Shown: positions 36,641-45,633, counted from the stretch's first letter. The stretch: DNA of 64,000 nucleotides from Catellatospora tritici (GCF_019083965.1 NZ_JAHRCY010000001.1:186001-250000), one strand, 5' to 3'. Numbers and translations are program-made. Notes: generated from the letters alone by a model not told the origin.

Positions 36641-37576
36641 ATGCCCTCCTCTCCCGACCCCGCGCCATCCCCGAAGGGCGCGTGGGCTGAACGGCTCGCC
36701 GGGATCCTGGCCGGATCCTTCGCGATCCCGCTGCTCGGCGAGATCCTGCTGGCGGTCATCAACAACCAGCAGTTCGACTATGTGCGTACGGCGATCACGG
36801 CGATGGTGCTGGGCATCGGCGCGGCGATCCTGTACGCCTCGCAGGTCGGCCGGATCGTGTTCGAGCGGGCACGGGCCGCGTTCCTGATCGTGGCCGGTTT
36901 CGTCACCGCCACGCAGGGGTTCCTGCAGGCGGCGCGACCGGAGTGGATGGTCGGGGCCCCGATCGAGGGCGTGGTCGGCATGGTCACGCTGCTGCTCGGC
37001 CTGGCCGTGTTCGCCATCGGCTGGTTCTACTTCCGGGTCGAGGGTCCGGCCAAGGACGCCGCGATCCCGGCCCAGCGCAAGCCCCCGACGATCGAGCAGG
37101 TCACCTTCGAACGGACGCCGGGCCGCTTCGACCCGCTCAAGCACACCAAGTACTTCGACGCCTGCCGTCAGGCACTGAGCCTGGACCGGCTGCACTACGT
37201 GGCCTACTACGAGGGCCGCACCCGGGTCTTCAATCTCGACCTGTTCGACCGCCTGGAGGACTTCCAGCCGGTCGAGACCACCCAGGCGGCCCGGCGCGAG
37301 CGCTACAACGAGCAGGGCCCGCAGATCCTGGACCTGCTGCACGAGCTGGACTCCAAGTTCGAGCCGCTGGAGACCGGGCCGCTGATCCGGATGGTGTTCG
37401 ACGTGGAGCAGGGCGCGATCTTCTACTACATGATCAGCAGCAGCCCGGCGGTGCATGTCATCGGCGTGAGCCTGGACCAGGCCCAGATCCACACCGCCGA
37501 CCACGACCTGGAGCTGCTCTCCATGGAGCTGCGCCGCCGCTCCGGCCGACTGCCGATCACGAAGGAGAACACGTAG
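36641..37576 (+). CDS. Membrane protein with cytoplasmic C-terminal domain, unknown
   Basis: A 311-residue protein with four hydrophobic segments within residues 20-135. A soluble domain of about 170 residues (HTKYFDACRQALSLDRLHYVAYYEG ... FDVEQGAIFYYMI) follows. No family was recognised. The next gene, an antiporter, starts 3 nt after its stop, so the two are coupled. A regulatory role for the soluble domain in transport is a reasonable but untested inference. Confidence 0.65.
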   Translation: MPSSPDPAPSPKGAWAERLAGILAGSFAIPLLGEILLAVINNQQFDYVRTAITAMVLGIGAAILYASQVGRIVFERARAAFLIVAGFVTATQGFLQAARPEWMVGAPIEGVVGMVTLLLGLAVFAIGWFYFRVEGPAKDAAIPAQRKPPTIEQVTFERTPGRFDPLKHTKYFDACRQALSLDRLHYVAYYEGRTRVFNLDLFDRLEDFQPVETTQAARRERYNEQGPQILDLLHELDSKFEPLETGPLIRMVFDVEQGAIFYYMISSSPAVHVIGVSLDQAQIHTADHDLELLSMELRRRSGRLPITKENT

Positions 37577-37578
37577 CG

Positions 37579-38616
37579 ATGCGGCGGCTGGCAGGACTCG
37601 CCGCGGCGGTGTTGGCCGGGCTGGGCCTGGCTCTTGCCACCGGCGCCGACGTGGCGGCGGCCACCGGCGGACGGGCGTACCTGCTCGGCACGGCGCTGCT
37701 GCTGGCCGTGGGGCTGTACGGCGCGACCAGCGGTATCGACGTCGCGGCGGCCAGGGCGGACCGACGCCTGATCGTCACCGCGGTGACCGTCGGCGTGCTG
37801 GTCAAGGCCGTGCTGATCGGCGCGGTGCTGGCGCTGGCCTGGCACGATCCGCTGTTCCTGCTGCTGGGCATCGTGGTGGCGCAGATCGATCCGCTGTCGG
37901 TGGCGGCGCTGCTGGGCGACGGTCGGCTGTCGCCGCGGGCCCGCACCGTGCTGGCGGCCTGGTCGTCGTTCGACGACCCGATCACCGTCGTGCTCACGAT
38001 CTACGCGGCGGCGCTGGCCGGGGACGTGTTCGCCCTGAGCTGGGGTACGGGGACCGGTCACGCGGCCGCCGGGCTCTGGTCGTACGCGCTGGATCTGGTC
38101 TGGAATCTCACCTTCGCGGCGGTGCTGTGGCTGCTGTGGCGGCACGTGCTGCGCACCCGCCCGCGCTGGGCGGCGGTGGTGCTGGCCCTCGCCTTCGCGG
38201 TCGCCGTGTGGCAGTTCCTCATGCTGGGGTTGGCCCTGGCCGGGCTGTTCCTGCGCCCGCCGGCCCTGCTGCGGCTGCTGCCGAAACTGACCACCGCCGC
38301 CCTGTACGCCGCGACGGTCCTGCTGGGGCTGCTGCTGGTGCACGGTGTCGCGCCGATCCGGGGCCTGACCCTGGGCCTGGCCGCGTTCGCCGCCCAGATC
38401 GCCGTCGGCGCGCCGCTGACCCGGCACCTGCCGCCGCTGGATCGGCAGCACCTGATGCTGGCCCAGCAGAACGGCATCACCGCGATCATCCTGGCGGTCC
38501 GGCTGGAGGCGTCGTTCGCGGGCGTGGTCGCCGTCGTAGCCCCCGCGATCCTGGTCACCAACCTGGTCCACTTCGCCGCCAACCGCGCCCTGGACCGTCG
38601 GGGCTCCGCAACCTGA
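37579..38616 (+). CDS. Cation:proton antiporter-like membrane protein
   Basis: A 345-residue protein with about ten hydrophobic helices. GIVVAQIDPLSVAALLGDG and AWSSFDDPITVVLTIYAAAL resemble the conserved TDP and acidic ion-binding motifs of CPA1-type Na+/H+ antiporters. QQNGITAIILAVRLE matches the later conserved region. It is shorter than the 400-residue norm, suggesting fewer helices. The start is ATG 37579 with AAGGAG about 16 nt upstream, inside the end of the previous gene. Confidence 0.72.
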   Translation: MRRLAGLAAAVLAGLGLALATGADVAAATGGRAYLLGTALLLAVGLYGATSGIDVAAARADRRLIVTAVTVGVLVKAVLIGAVLALAWHDPLFLLLGIVVAQIDPLSVAALLGDGRLSPRARTVLAAWSSFDDPITVVLTIYAAALAGDVFALSWGTGTGHAAAGLWSYALDLVWNLTFAAVLWLLWRHVLRTRPRWAAVVLALAFAVAVWQFLMLGLALAGLFLRPPALLRLLPKLTTAALYAATVLLGLLLVHGVAPIRGLTLGLAAFAAQIAVGAPLTRHLPPLDRQHLMLAQQNGITAIILAVRLEASFAGVVAVVAPAILVTNLVHFAANRALDRRGSAT

Positions 38617-38696
38617 CCAGCCATTTCACGGCGATCCCGGCACCGCGCCGCACAATCCGACACCGGGCGGACGGGCCACGGGCAACACCTGTCTGA

Positions 38697-38746
38697 CGCG
38701 CTCACACGTGTGGGGTTGTGCGCACAACCCCACACGTGTGAGCGCG
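38697..38746. repeat. Perfect 50-bp palindrome without spacer
   Basis: Two 25-nt arms (38697-38721 and 38722-38746) are exact reverse complements with no central spacer. It lies between the antiporter gene and nadE, which point the same way. It may work as a terminator hairpin or a cruciform; no coding content. Confidence 0.9.
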
Positions 38747-38836
38747 GGACCGGACATCGCCCCTCAACCCGCGATGTGTCCGGGCACACGGGTGCCGGGA
38801 CAGGCCCCGGCTGGGGCCATGCGCGAAGATGAGGAC

Positions 38837-40591
38837 ATGACCGCCACGCTGCGTCTTGCTCTCGCCCAGGTCAACCCCACCGTCGGCGACCTCGCCGGCA
38901 ACGCCGCGCTGGTGCGCGAGTGGTCCTCCCGCGCCGCCGAGGCAGGGGCCCACCTGGTGGCCTTCCCCGAGATGATGCTGACCGGCTACCCCGTCGAGGA
39001 CCTGGTGTTCCGGCAGTCGTTCGTCGACGCCTCCCGCGAGGCGCTGCAGCGCCTGGCCGCCGACCTGGCCGCCGACGGCCTGGGCGAACTGGCCGTGGTC
39101 GTCGGCTACCTCGACGCCGACGGACCGGCCCGGCTCGGCGCCGACAGCACCTCCGCCGTCGGCCCGCGCGACTCGCTCGCGCTGCTGCACCGCGGCACCG
39201 TCGCGGCCCGCTACGACAAGCACCACCTGCCCAACTACGGCGTCTTCGACGAGGACCGCTACTTCGTGCCGGGCGACACGCTGACCGTGATCCGGCTGGA
39301 GTGGGCCGACGGCAGTCAGGCCGACGTCGCGCTGACCATCTGTGAGGACATCTGGCAGGCGGGCGGGCCGTTCGCGGTCGCCGCCGCCGCCCGGGTCGGG
39401 CTGGTCGTCAACATCAACGGCTCGCCGTACGAGCTGAACAAGGACGATGTGCGGCTGCCGCTGGTGGCCCGACGGGCCGCCGAGGCCAACGCGCCCGTGG
39501 CGTACGTCAACATGATCGGCGGGCAGGACGAGCTCGTCTTCGACGGTGACTCGATGATCGTCGCCACGGATGGGACGCTGCTGGCCCGGGGGCCGCAGCT
39601 CGACCCGGCGCTGCTCGTACACGACCTGCAGTTGCCCGAGGCCGACCCGGACGCGCCCACCGGCGACCTCGGCGCGATGAAGGTCGCGCGGCACGTGCTG
39701 CCCACCTCCTGGGGCGCGCCGGTCGGCCCACCCGCCGACGCGGGCATCGCCGCGCGCCTGGCCGACGAGGCCGAGGTGTGGCAGGCCCTCGTGCTCGGCC
39801 TGCGCGACTACGTCCGCAAGAACGGCGCCAAGTCGGTGCTGCTCGGCCTGTCCGGAGGTATCGACTCCTCGGCCGTGGCCGCGATCGCGGTCGACGCGCT
39901 CGGCCCCGAGCACGTCGTCGGCGTCTCGATGCCCAGCGGGCACTCCTCGCAGCACTCGCGCGACGACGCCGCCGAGATGGCACAGCTCACCGGCCTGGAC
40001 TACCGGGTCGAGCCGATCCAGCACATGGTCGACTCGTTCCTGTCCAACCTGAACCTGTCCGGCCTGGCCGTGGAGAACCTCCAGGCCCGCGTCCGCGCCG
40101 TCATCCTGATGGCGCTGTCCAATCAGGAAGGTCACCTGGTCCTGACCACCGGCAACAAGAGCGAGCTGGCCGTCGGCTACTCGACCCTCTACGGCGACTC
40201 GGTCGGCGCGTTCAACCCGCTCAAGGACGTGCCGAAGACCCTGGTCTGGAAGCTCGCCCGCTGGCGCAACACGGTCTCGCCGGTGATCCCGGTCAACTCG
40301 ATCGAGAAGCCCCCGAGCGCCGAGCTGCGCCCCGGCCAGCTCGACACCGACTCGCTTCCGCCCTACGAGCAGCTCGACGCGATCGTCGCCGGGTACGTGG
40401 ACGGCGACCAGGGTCGCGACGAGCTGCTCGCGGCCGGGCACGACACCGCCCTGGTCGACCGGATCCTGCGGCTGGTCGACGGGGCGGAGTACAAGCGGCG
40501 GCAGTCCGCGCCCGGTACGAAGATCTCGTTCAAGTCGTTCGGGCGCGACCGGCGCCTGCCCATCACCAACCGCTGGCGCGAATCCCACTGA
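38837..40591 (+). CDS. nadE: NAD+ synthase, glutamine-hydrolysing
   Basis: NadE makes NAD+ from deamido-NAD+ and ATP. The 584-residue two-domain protein has an N-terminal nitrilase-type glutaminase: E in FPEMMLTGYP, K in RYDKHHLPNYG and C in LTICEDIW. The C-terminal N-type ATP pyrophosphatase has LLGLSGGIDSSAVAAIA, TTGNKSELAVGYSTLYGD and FNPLKDVPKT. ATG 38837 fits the family start; GAAGAT ends 6 nt before it. An in-frame ATG at 38819 would add six residues. Confidence 0.97.
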   Translation: MTATLRLALAQVNPTVGDLAGNAALVREWSSRAAEAGAHLVAFPEMMLTGYPVEDLVFRQSFVDASREALQRLAADLAADGLGELAVVVGYLDADGPARLGADSTSAVGPRDSLALLHRGTVAARYDKHHLPNYGVFDEDRYFVPGDTLTVIRLEWADGSQADVALTICEDIWQAGGPFAVAAAARVGLVVNINGSPYELNKDDVRLPLVARRAAEANAPVAYVNMIGGQDELVFDGDSMIVATDGTLLARGPQLDPALLVHDLQLPEADPDAPTGDLGAMKVARHVLPTSWGAPVGPPADAGIAARLADEAEVWQALVLGLRDYVRKNGAKSVLLGLSGGIDSSAVAAIAVDALGPEHVVGVSMPSGHSSQHSRDDAAEMAQLTGLDYRVEPIQHMVDSFLSNLNLSGLAVENLQARVRAVILMALSNQEGHLVLTTGNKSELAVGYSTLYGDSVGAFNPLKDVPKTLVWKLARWRNTVSPVIPVNSIEKPPSAELRPGQLDTDSLPPYEQLDAIVAGYVDGDQGRDELLAAGHDTALVDRILRLVDGAEYKRRQSAPGTKISFKSFGRDRRLPITNRWRESH

Positions 40592-40593
40592 GG

Positions 40594-40646
40594 TAAGGAA
40601 GGGCCCCTTCTTATCGCTTTACGTAGAGGAAGGGCCCCTTCTTAAC
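40594..40646 (+). repeat. Palindromic intergenic repeat, copy 2
   Basis: It consists of taaggaagggccccttctta, then tcgctttacgtag, then aggaagggccccttcttaac. This is the cleanest copy of the repeat family and lies directly after the nadE stop. Each half is itself self-complementary (gaagggcccctt). Confidence 0.88.
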
Positions 40647-40784
40647 CCCGATCGCCGGGGCGTGTGATCGGCAGAGCAGTGAAATTCTGCACTGAACCCT
40701 GACATCGGCTGTTCAACAGGTGGAAACATCCTCCTCAGAGACCCGGGGACCGCGAGCGCGGCCTCGAGGTGAGAGGAGACAGTG

Positions 40785-41624
40785 ATGTCTGACAGCGTGG
40801 CGTCCCTCTACGGGGCAAAGGCGGGCAGCCGGGTACGCGCCCGGCACCTGCTGCTGGCCAAGGAGCGCGGCGAGAAGTGGGCGATGCTCACCTCGTACGA
40901 CCAGTACACCGCGCAGATCTTCGACGAGGCGGGCATCCCCGTGCTGCTCGTGGGCGACTCGGCGGCCAACAACGTCTACGGCTACCCCACCACGGTGCAG
41001 GTCACCGTCGAGGAGATGATCCCGCTGACCCGCGCCGTGGTCGGGGCGACCAAGCGGGCGCTGGTCGTGGCCGACCTGCCGTTCGGCTCGTACGAGGAGG
41101 GGCCGCAGCAGGCGCTGCGCACCGCCGTACGGTTCATGAAGGAGACCGGCTGCCACGCGATCAAGCTGGAGGGCTTCCGGCCGGAGCAGATCGCCGCGAT
41201 CACCGGAGCGGGCATCCCCGTCATGGCGCACCTGGGGTTCACCCCGCAGTCGGAGCACCAGCTCGGCGGGTACCGGGTGCAGGGGCGCGGCGACGACGCG
41301 GCCGCGACCCTGGTGGCGCAGGCGCGAGCGGTCGCCGAGGCGGGCGCGTTCTCGGTGGTGCTGGAGATGGTGCCCGGTGAGGTCGCCAAGCAGGTGACCG
41401 CCGAGGTGGCGATCCCCACCGTGGGCATCGGCGCCGGGCCGGACACCGACGCGCAGGTGCTGGTGTGGCAGGACATGACCGGCATGCGGCCCGCGTCGGC
41501 GGGGCCGACGCCCCGATTCGTGAAGAAGTACGCCGACCTGCACAGCGTGCTCAGCGAGGCGGCGACGGCGTTCGCGGCCGACGTACGCGAGGGCGCCTTC
41601 CCGGCGGCCGAGCACACCTTCTGA
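40785..41624 (+). CDS. panB: 3-methyl-2-oxobutanoate hydroxymethyltransferase
   Basis: PanB adds a hydroxymethyl group from methylene-THF to ketoisovalerate, the first step of pantothenate synthesis. The 279-residue TIM-barrel protein has [32 protein letters not shown] (metal-binding Asp), [31 protein letters not shown] and [24 protein letters not shown] 40785 has AGGAG 6 nt upstream; GTG 40782 is adjacent. Pantothenate made here feeds CoA synthesis including coaD in this window. Confidence 0.97.
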   Translation: MSDSVASLYGAKAGSRVRARHLLLAKERGEKWAMLTSYDQYTAQIFDEAGIPVLLVGDSAANNVYGYPTTVQVTVEEMIPLTRAVVGATKRALVVADLPFGSYEEGPQQALRTAVRFMKETGCHAIKLEGFRPEQIAAITGAGIPVMAHLGFTPQSEHQLGGYRVQGRGDDAAATLVAQARAVAEAGAFSVVLEMVPGEVAKQVTAEVAIPTVGIGAGPDTDAQVLVWQDMTGMRPASAGPTPRFVKKYADLHSVLSEAATAFAADVREGAFPAAEHTF

Positions 41625-41669
41625 CGTCCCCTGCGCCACCCAACCCCTCCCCAAACCCCGCCTTGCCAA

Positions 41670-41728
41670 GACGTGGACCCATCTCGTCGACTGCCGCAGG
41701 ATCGAAGTCAACGAGATGGGCCCACGTC
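41670..41728. repeat. Long inverted repeat at a convergent junction
   Basis: 22-nt arms (41670-41691 and 41707-41728) with two mismatches that could form G:U pairs and a 15-nt spacer. It lies between panB and the F420 reductase gene and probably terminates both. Confidence 0.8.
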
Positions 41729-41763
41729 CGTGGAAAACCTTCGGTCGGGAAAGAGCCGGACGG

Positions 41764-42444
41764 TCAGAGGTCGGTGACGCGGACGCCCGCGTGAACCTTG
41801 TACCGCTTGTTGATGGCGATCAGGTTCGCCGTGAACGCCTCGATCTGCCCCGCGTTGCGCAGGCGCCCCGCGTGCACCCCGCGCATCCCCGCGATCCGCC
41901 CCGCCAGCGCCTGCACCACCGCGACGGCCTCCCGGTCGTCGCCGAGCACCAGCACGTCCAGCTCGACCGAGTTCACCGACGGGTCGGCCAGCAGTTCCGC
42001 GCTGACGTGGTGGAACGCCGCTGTCACCCGGGAGTTCGGCAGCAGCTTCTCCGCCTGCTGCGCGGCGCTGCCCTCCTCGACCACCAACGCGTACGGCCCC
42101 TGCTTGTCGAAGCCGAGCGGGTTCACACAGTCCACGACGATCTTGTCGGCGAGTACCGGCGCCAGCTCGGTCAGCAGCTCGGCGTGCCCCGCGTACGGCA
42201 CCGCCACGATCACCACGTCCGAGCGGCTCGCGACCTCCGCGTTGGCCCCGCCCTCGACCCGCCCGACCGAGGCCAGCTCACCGGCGGCCGCCGCGGCGCG
42301 CTCGGCGCTGCGCGAGCCGATGAGCACGTGCTGCCCGGCGAGCGCCAGCCGGTACGCCAGGCCGCGGCCCTGGTCGCCGGTGCCACCGAGGATGCCGACG
42401 GTCAGCGCGGTCACGTCGGGAAGGGAAGCCAGATCCAGTGCCAT
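41764..42444 (-). CDS. npdG: F420H2:NADP+ oxidoreductase (NADPH-dependent F420 reductase)
   Basis: The enzyme moves hydride between NADPH and coenzyme F420. The 226-residue protein starts MALDLASLPD and has the NADP-binding motif VGILGGTGDQGRGLAYRLA, with SRS for the NADP phosphate. VIVAVPYAGHAELL, VVDCVNPLGF and a C-terminal helical region typical of the family follow. ATG 42444 was chosen; the frame runs to 42498 without family similarity. It complements cofC at 16675. Confidence 0.9.
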   Translation of the reverse strand: MALDLASLPDVTALTVGILGGTGDQGRGLAYRLALAGQHVLIGSRSAERAAAAAGELASVGRVEGGANAEVASRSDVVIVAVPYAGHAELLTELAPVLADKIVVDCVNPLGFDKQGPYALVVEEGSAAQQAEKLLPNSRVTAAFHHVSAELLADPSVNSVELDVLVLGDDREAVAVVQALAGRIAGMRGVHAGRLRNAGQIEAFTANLIAINKRYKVHAGVRVTDL

Positions 42445-42552
42445 GCGCCCGATCCTCGCACCTCGGACACCGTTCGCGCCCTGTGACATGACTCCCAACG
42501 ATCGTTAAGCCACCCCGCCCACGCCCCCGGGAGCGCCCCGGCGCAGGCGGCC

Positions 42553-42635
42553 TCAAGCTCGCTCAAGTTGCCGGGCAACTGGGCGAAAGACAGGCCCCCG
42601 AACGCCCGATTGCCAGGCAACACGAGTGATCTTGA
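42553..42635. repeat. Long imperfect inverted repeat
   Basis: 33-nt arms (42553-42585 and 42603-42635) with about seven mismatches, containing ttgccgggcaac and ttgccaggcaac sub-palindromes. It lies between the TauE-type permease and the F420 reductase, both on the minus strand, so it would end the permease transcript. Confidence 0.7.
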
Positions 42636-42660
42636 ACCGTGGCGTCGCGCCCGGCCGGGG

Positions 42661-43404
42661 TCACCAGACGGCGCGCGCGAGGAGCAGTGCGGAGAGGGTG
42701 ATGCCGAAGGCGACCACGACGCGGCGCAGCGTGCGCGCGGGCAGGCGGCGGCCGAGGCGGGCGCCGACGTACCCGCCGAGCAGGGTCGTCGGGATGAGGA
42801 TCGCCACGGCGGGCCAGTAGGCCGGGCCGAACAGGGCGTACACGGTGGTGGTGACCACTCCGACGGCGAGCTGGAGCACGTTCTTCACCGCCACCAGGCG
42901 GTTGAGGGTCTCGGTGAGCATCAGCCCCAGCACCGCCAACAGGATCACGCCGAGGACCGAGCCGAAGTAGCCGCCGTACACGCCGACGGCGAACAGGAGC
43001 AGCGCGCGCAGCCATACCGGATGATCATTGCCCAGGCGGCCGGAGAGCCGCCCCTGGAAGGCCAGGAGCAGCGAGGCCGCGAGGACCAGGAACGGCATGA
43101 TCACCGCGTACGCGGTGGCGGGTGTACGCAGCAGCAGCGCGCAACCCGTCGCCGCCCCCGCGACCACCAACGGCACCAGCGAGCGCAACGGCGCCGACCG
43201 TCCCCGCAGGTCCGGCCACGTCCCGGCCACGCTCGCCGAATACCCGCCGATCACCGACATCACCGTCGTCACGCTCGCGCCGACCGGTGGCACCCCCGCC
43301 GCCAGCAGCGCGGGCAGCACCAGCAGCGAGCCGCCGCCGGCGACCGCGTTCACGGCCCCGGCGAGCACCCCGGTCACGGCCAGCGCGGGCAGCAACACGT
43401 TCAT
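42661..43404 (-). CDS. TauE/SafE-type sulfite or organosulfur exporter
   Basis: A 247-residue membrane protein with about eight hydrophobic helices and the family pattern GAVNAVAGGGSLLVLPALLAAG at the N-terminus. A second half-repeat contains FAVGVYGGYFGSVLGVILLA. Such proteins move anions such as sulfite or sulfonates; the substrate here is unknown. ATG 43404 gives the usual start; the frame runs to 43461. It is divergent from rnpB with 66 nt between. Confidence 0.88.
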   Translation of the reverse strand: MNVLLPALAVTGVLAGAVNAVAGGGSLLVLPALLAAGVPPVGASVTTVMSVIGGYSASVAGTWPDLRGRSAPLRSLVPLVVAGAATGCALLLRTPATAYAVIMPFLVLAASLLLAFQGRLSGRLGNDHPVWLRALLLFAVGVYGGYFGSVLGVILLAVLGLMLTETLNRLVAVKNVLQLAVGVVTTTVYALFGPAYWPAVAILIPTTLLGGYVGARLGRRLPARTLRRVVVAFGITLSALLLARAVW

Positions 43405-43470
43405 CGAGGCTGACCGTAGCGGGTACGGTGCGCCGATCATGCCGGTTGTGCCACGTATCATGGTCAGCGC

Positions 43471-43892
43471 GACGGACGAGTCGACCGGGCGGTCGCGTCA
43501 CCGCTGCGGCTTCGGCCAAGCGGTGCCGAGGAACGTCCGGACTCCACAGGGCAGGGTGGTTGCTAACGGCAACCCGGGGCGACCCGCGGGACAGTGCCAC
43601 AGAAAGCAGACCGCCCGCACCTCGGTGCGGGTAAGGGTGAAACGGTGAGGTAAGAGCTCACCAGCACCCCGGGTGACCGGGGTGGCTCGGTAAACCCCAC
43701 CCGGAGCAAGACCAAGACTGGCCGCCGTGAGCTCTCGGGCGAGCGGTGGTCGCGCGGACGTTCGAGGGCTGCCCGCCCGATGTCCGCGGGTAGGTTGCTA
43801 GAGCCTGTCGGCGACGGCAGGCGTAGATGGATGGCCGCCACCGGTGCGCGAGCACCGGTACAAAATCCGGCGTACAGGTCGACTCGTCCGTC
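43471..43892 (+). ncRNA. rnpB: RNase P RNA component (bacterial class A)
   Basis: The RNase P ribozyme trims the 5' ends of tRNA precursors. The P1 helix is formed by gacggacgagtcgacc at 43471 and ggtcgactcgtccgtc at 43877-43892. The conserved core block gaggaacgtccggactcc lies near 43532, gacagtgccacagaaa near 43590 and the ggtgaaacggtgaggtaagagc block near 43636. The length of about 422 nt suits an actinobacterium. The 3' strand of P1 is repeated at 47147-47172, marking this end as an integration target. Confidence 0.93.
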
Positions 43893-43898
43893 GCCCTC
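43874..43898 (+). other. Candidate attachment site, left (rnpB 3' end)
   Basis: acaggtcgactcgtccgt followed by cgccctc. The 18-nt block is identical at 47147-47164 and the trailing 7 nt recur after a single inserted T. It overlaps the 3' strand of the rnpB P1 helix. Confidence 0.65.
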
Positions 43899-43910
43899 AT
43901 GGCCAAGCGG

Positions 43911-43964
43911 CCGACAGCAGCTCTGAGCTGCTGTCGGATTCCGCGAGCTGCTGTCGGATTCCGC
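43911..43964. repeat. rnpB downstream hairpin plus tandem 20-bp repeat
   Basis: The hairpin ccgacagcag/ctgctgtcgg (43911-43937) could terminate rnpB. It overlaps two tandem copies of the 20-mer gagctgctgtcggattccgc (43925-43944 and 43945-43964). Confidence 0.7.
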
Positions 43965-44185
43965 GTTGCCAGTTGGTGTTGGTGGTTGCTGGTCGCCGTT
44001 TGACGTCCTAGAGACGGCCTGGGGCCTCTCTGACGGCCTGGAGACGGCCTGGCAACTTGGTGACTTCGGCCTTCCGCGCGATGACCAGAGCAGGGGCCCG
44101 CGGTTTTGGAAGGGGCCAGTCCTCCGCCGCACATCTGGGTCACTGCCTGCGACGATGCGCAATGTGGCGAGGCGTGATCCCTAGA

Positions 44186-44425
44186 TCATTCCGTGAATGC
44201 TCCGCGCGGGTCGCTAGGACCAGTGGCCCGCAAAGCGGCACGCGCTGCCACCTCGCCGCTGATGCGCGCGACCATGAGGTAACTGCCCTCAACCCACATT
44301 GTCTCGCCTGGGTGAACCAGCACCGGTCGATCGAAGTTGAAGTGCCCCCACCGGGTGACGAAGGTCGGCCGGTCTGCCTTCTCACGCAAGGCCGGCCTGT
44401 TGTGTCCCACGGGCGAAACTCGCAT
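44186..44425 (-). CDS. Possible small protein in the accessory stretch
   Basis: A 79-residue open frame starting at ATG 44425. The second half (RWGHFNFDRPVLVHPGETMW, then VARISGEVAARAALRATG) looks protein-like, with mixed charged and hydrophobic residues. No Shine-Dalgarno sequence or known family is evident. If it is not a gene, the stretch 43965-44487 holds no recognisable coding sequence, only short gacggcctgg direct repeats near 44000-44050. Confidence 0.35.
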   Translation of the reverse strand: MRVSPVGHNRPALREKADRPTFVTRWGHFNFDRPVLVHPGETMWVEGSYLMVARISGEVAARAALRATGPSDPRGAFTE

Positions 44426-44487
44426 GCCTGAGGCAACCCTGAACCTACGGATTAGCCGCCCGGCGGTCGGCTACAAAAGGCGGCCGC

Positions 44488-45633
44488 CTATATGGTGCTA
44501 CCGAAGCGGTGAGTCATACGCGGCATCCGTCCGATGAGCGTGCGTGCCGCTTCGGTGACGAGTAGCCGGTCGTAGGTCAGCGCGACGTCATAGATCAGCT
44601 CCGTCTTGACGTCGGCGTCATGGCGGCGTGTTCGGGCGGTCAGCGCGGCGGCGAAGTAGTTGCCAATGACGATCACCGCGTGCTCCGCGAAGAGCGGATC
44701 GTCAGCAGGGAGTGACACCCCCTGGATCCCTGGGCCGGGTGTTGGCGGGAGTCCAGGGCCGAATGCGGTGACCGGGACGCCGTGGCGGGCTATGTGGCTG
44801 TACATGAGGCGGCAGTCGCTGTCGATCTGCCCGTCTGGCACGACGAGGAACAGCATCGCGGCGCTGCTGCCGTGCAATGCCATCTCTTCGAGCATCCGGC
44901 CCAGGGTCCTGATCATCTGGTCGTTGCCTGGGCTGACCTGGGTCTGCCTTTCGACGACGCTGAAAGGAGTTCTCGCCTTTGACGGGATGATCGCCAGTCG
45001 GGGAATCGGCACGGCCGACAGTTTGACGGTTGCGGGCAGAGGGCCGGGCTTGCCGAACAACCATCCTTGTCCAAGATGTGCGCCCATGGCGCGCGCTACC
45101 TTGAGGTGCTCGGGGGTTTCGATCCCTTCGGCCAACACGGCTGCGCCAGTGTTGGCGGCTACGGTCAGCGCGGTGTTGATCACGTACGACCGTGTCCACG
45201 TCTCTTGGCGCGCCTGGATGAGGCTGCGGTCAAGCTTGATTACATCGGGACGGACCAGTGCCATCATGGTCAGGCTGGTCGGGTCCGCGCCGACGTCGTC
45301 CAGGGCAAGACGACCGAAGTACTCGCGCGCCCGGGCCACGAAGCGGAACACCTCGGCCGGGTTCTTAATGCCTCGCTCTGTCAGTTCGATCACCAGATCG
45401 AGGTGACGTAGCGCTTCATGGCGGGCGTCGGCCAGGTCGGGTGGGCAATGAACCCCGAAGGTCTCGGGCTCGACGTTGAGGAACAACGGCACGTCGTGCA
45501 GGCCCCGCACCCCGTGGTCATGATCTCCGGCCGGCGGGAGCAGATGCGGCAAGGCGCGTTGTTGGCCGCCATCGCGCGAAAGCTCGGCGTCGAGGACCTG
45601 GGCGACGCGCAGGGGTAGAAGTCCACGCAGCAT
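44488..45633 (-). CDS. EAL-DICT signalling protein lacking the EAL motif (truncated)
   Basis: A 381-residue protein. Residues about 45-195 match the later part of an EAL (cyclic di-GMP phosphodiesterase) domain: VPLFLNVEPETFG, VIELTERGIKNP, LALDDVGADP, DVIKLDRSLI and VLAEGIETPEHL. Residues about 225-381 resemble a DICT sensor domain. The first EAL segment, including the catalytic Glu of the EAL signature, is missing. The N-terminal 45 residues do not resemble it, so the gene is probably truncated or decayed. It lies inside the region bounded by the rnpB 3'-end copies. Confidence 0.75.
   Translation of the reverse strand: MLRGLLPLRVAQVLDAELSRDGGQQRALPHLLPPAGDHDHGVRGLHDVPLFLNVEPETFGVHCPPDLADARHEALRHLDLVIELTERGIKNPAEVFRFVARAREYFGRLALDDVGADPTSLTMMALVRPDVIKLDRSLIQARQETWTRSYVINTALTVAANTGAAVLAEGIETPEHLKVARAMGAHLGQGWLFGKPGPLPATVKLSAVPIPRLAIIPSKARTPFSVVERQTQVSPGNDQMIRTLGRMLEEMALHGSSAAMLFLVVPDGQIDSDCRLMYSHIARHGVPVTAFGPGLPPTPGPGIQGVSLPADDPLFAEHAVIVIGNYFAAALTARTRRHDADVKTELIYDVALTYDRLLVTEAARTLIGRMPRMTHRFGSTI

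Noticed and set aside
43925..43964. CRISPR-like tandem repeat after rnpB
   Set aside because: Only two copies of a 20-mer abut with no spacers, so it is a simple tandem duplication. No cas genes are in the window.
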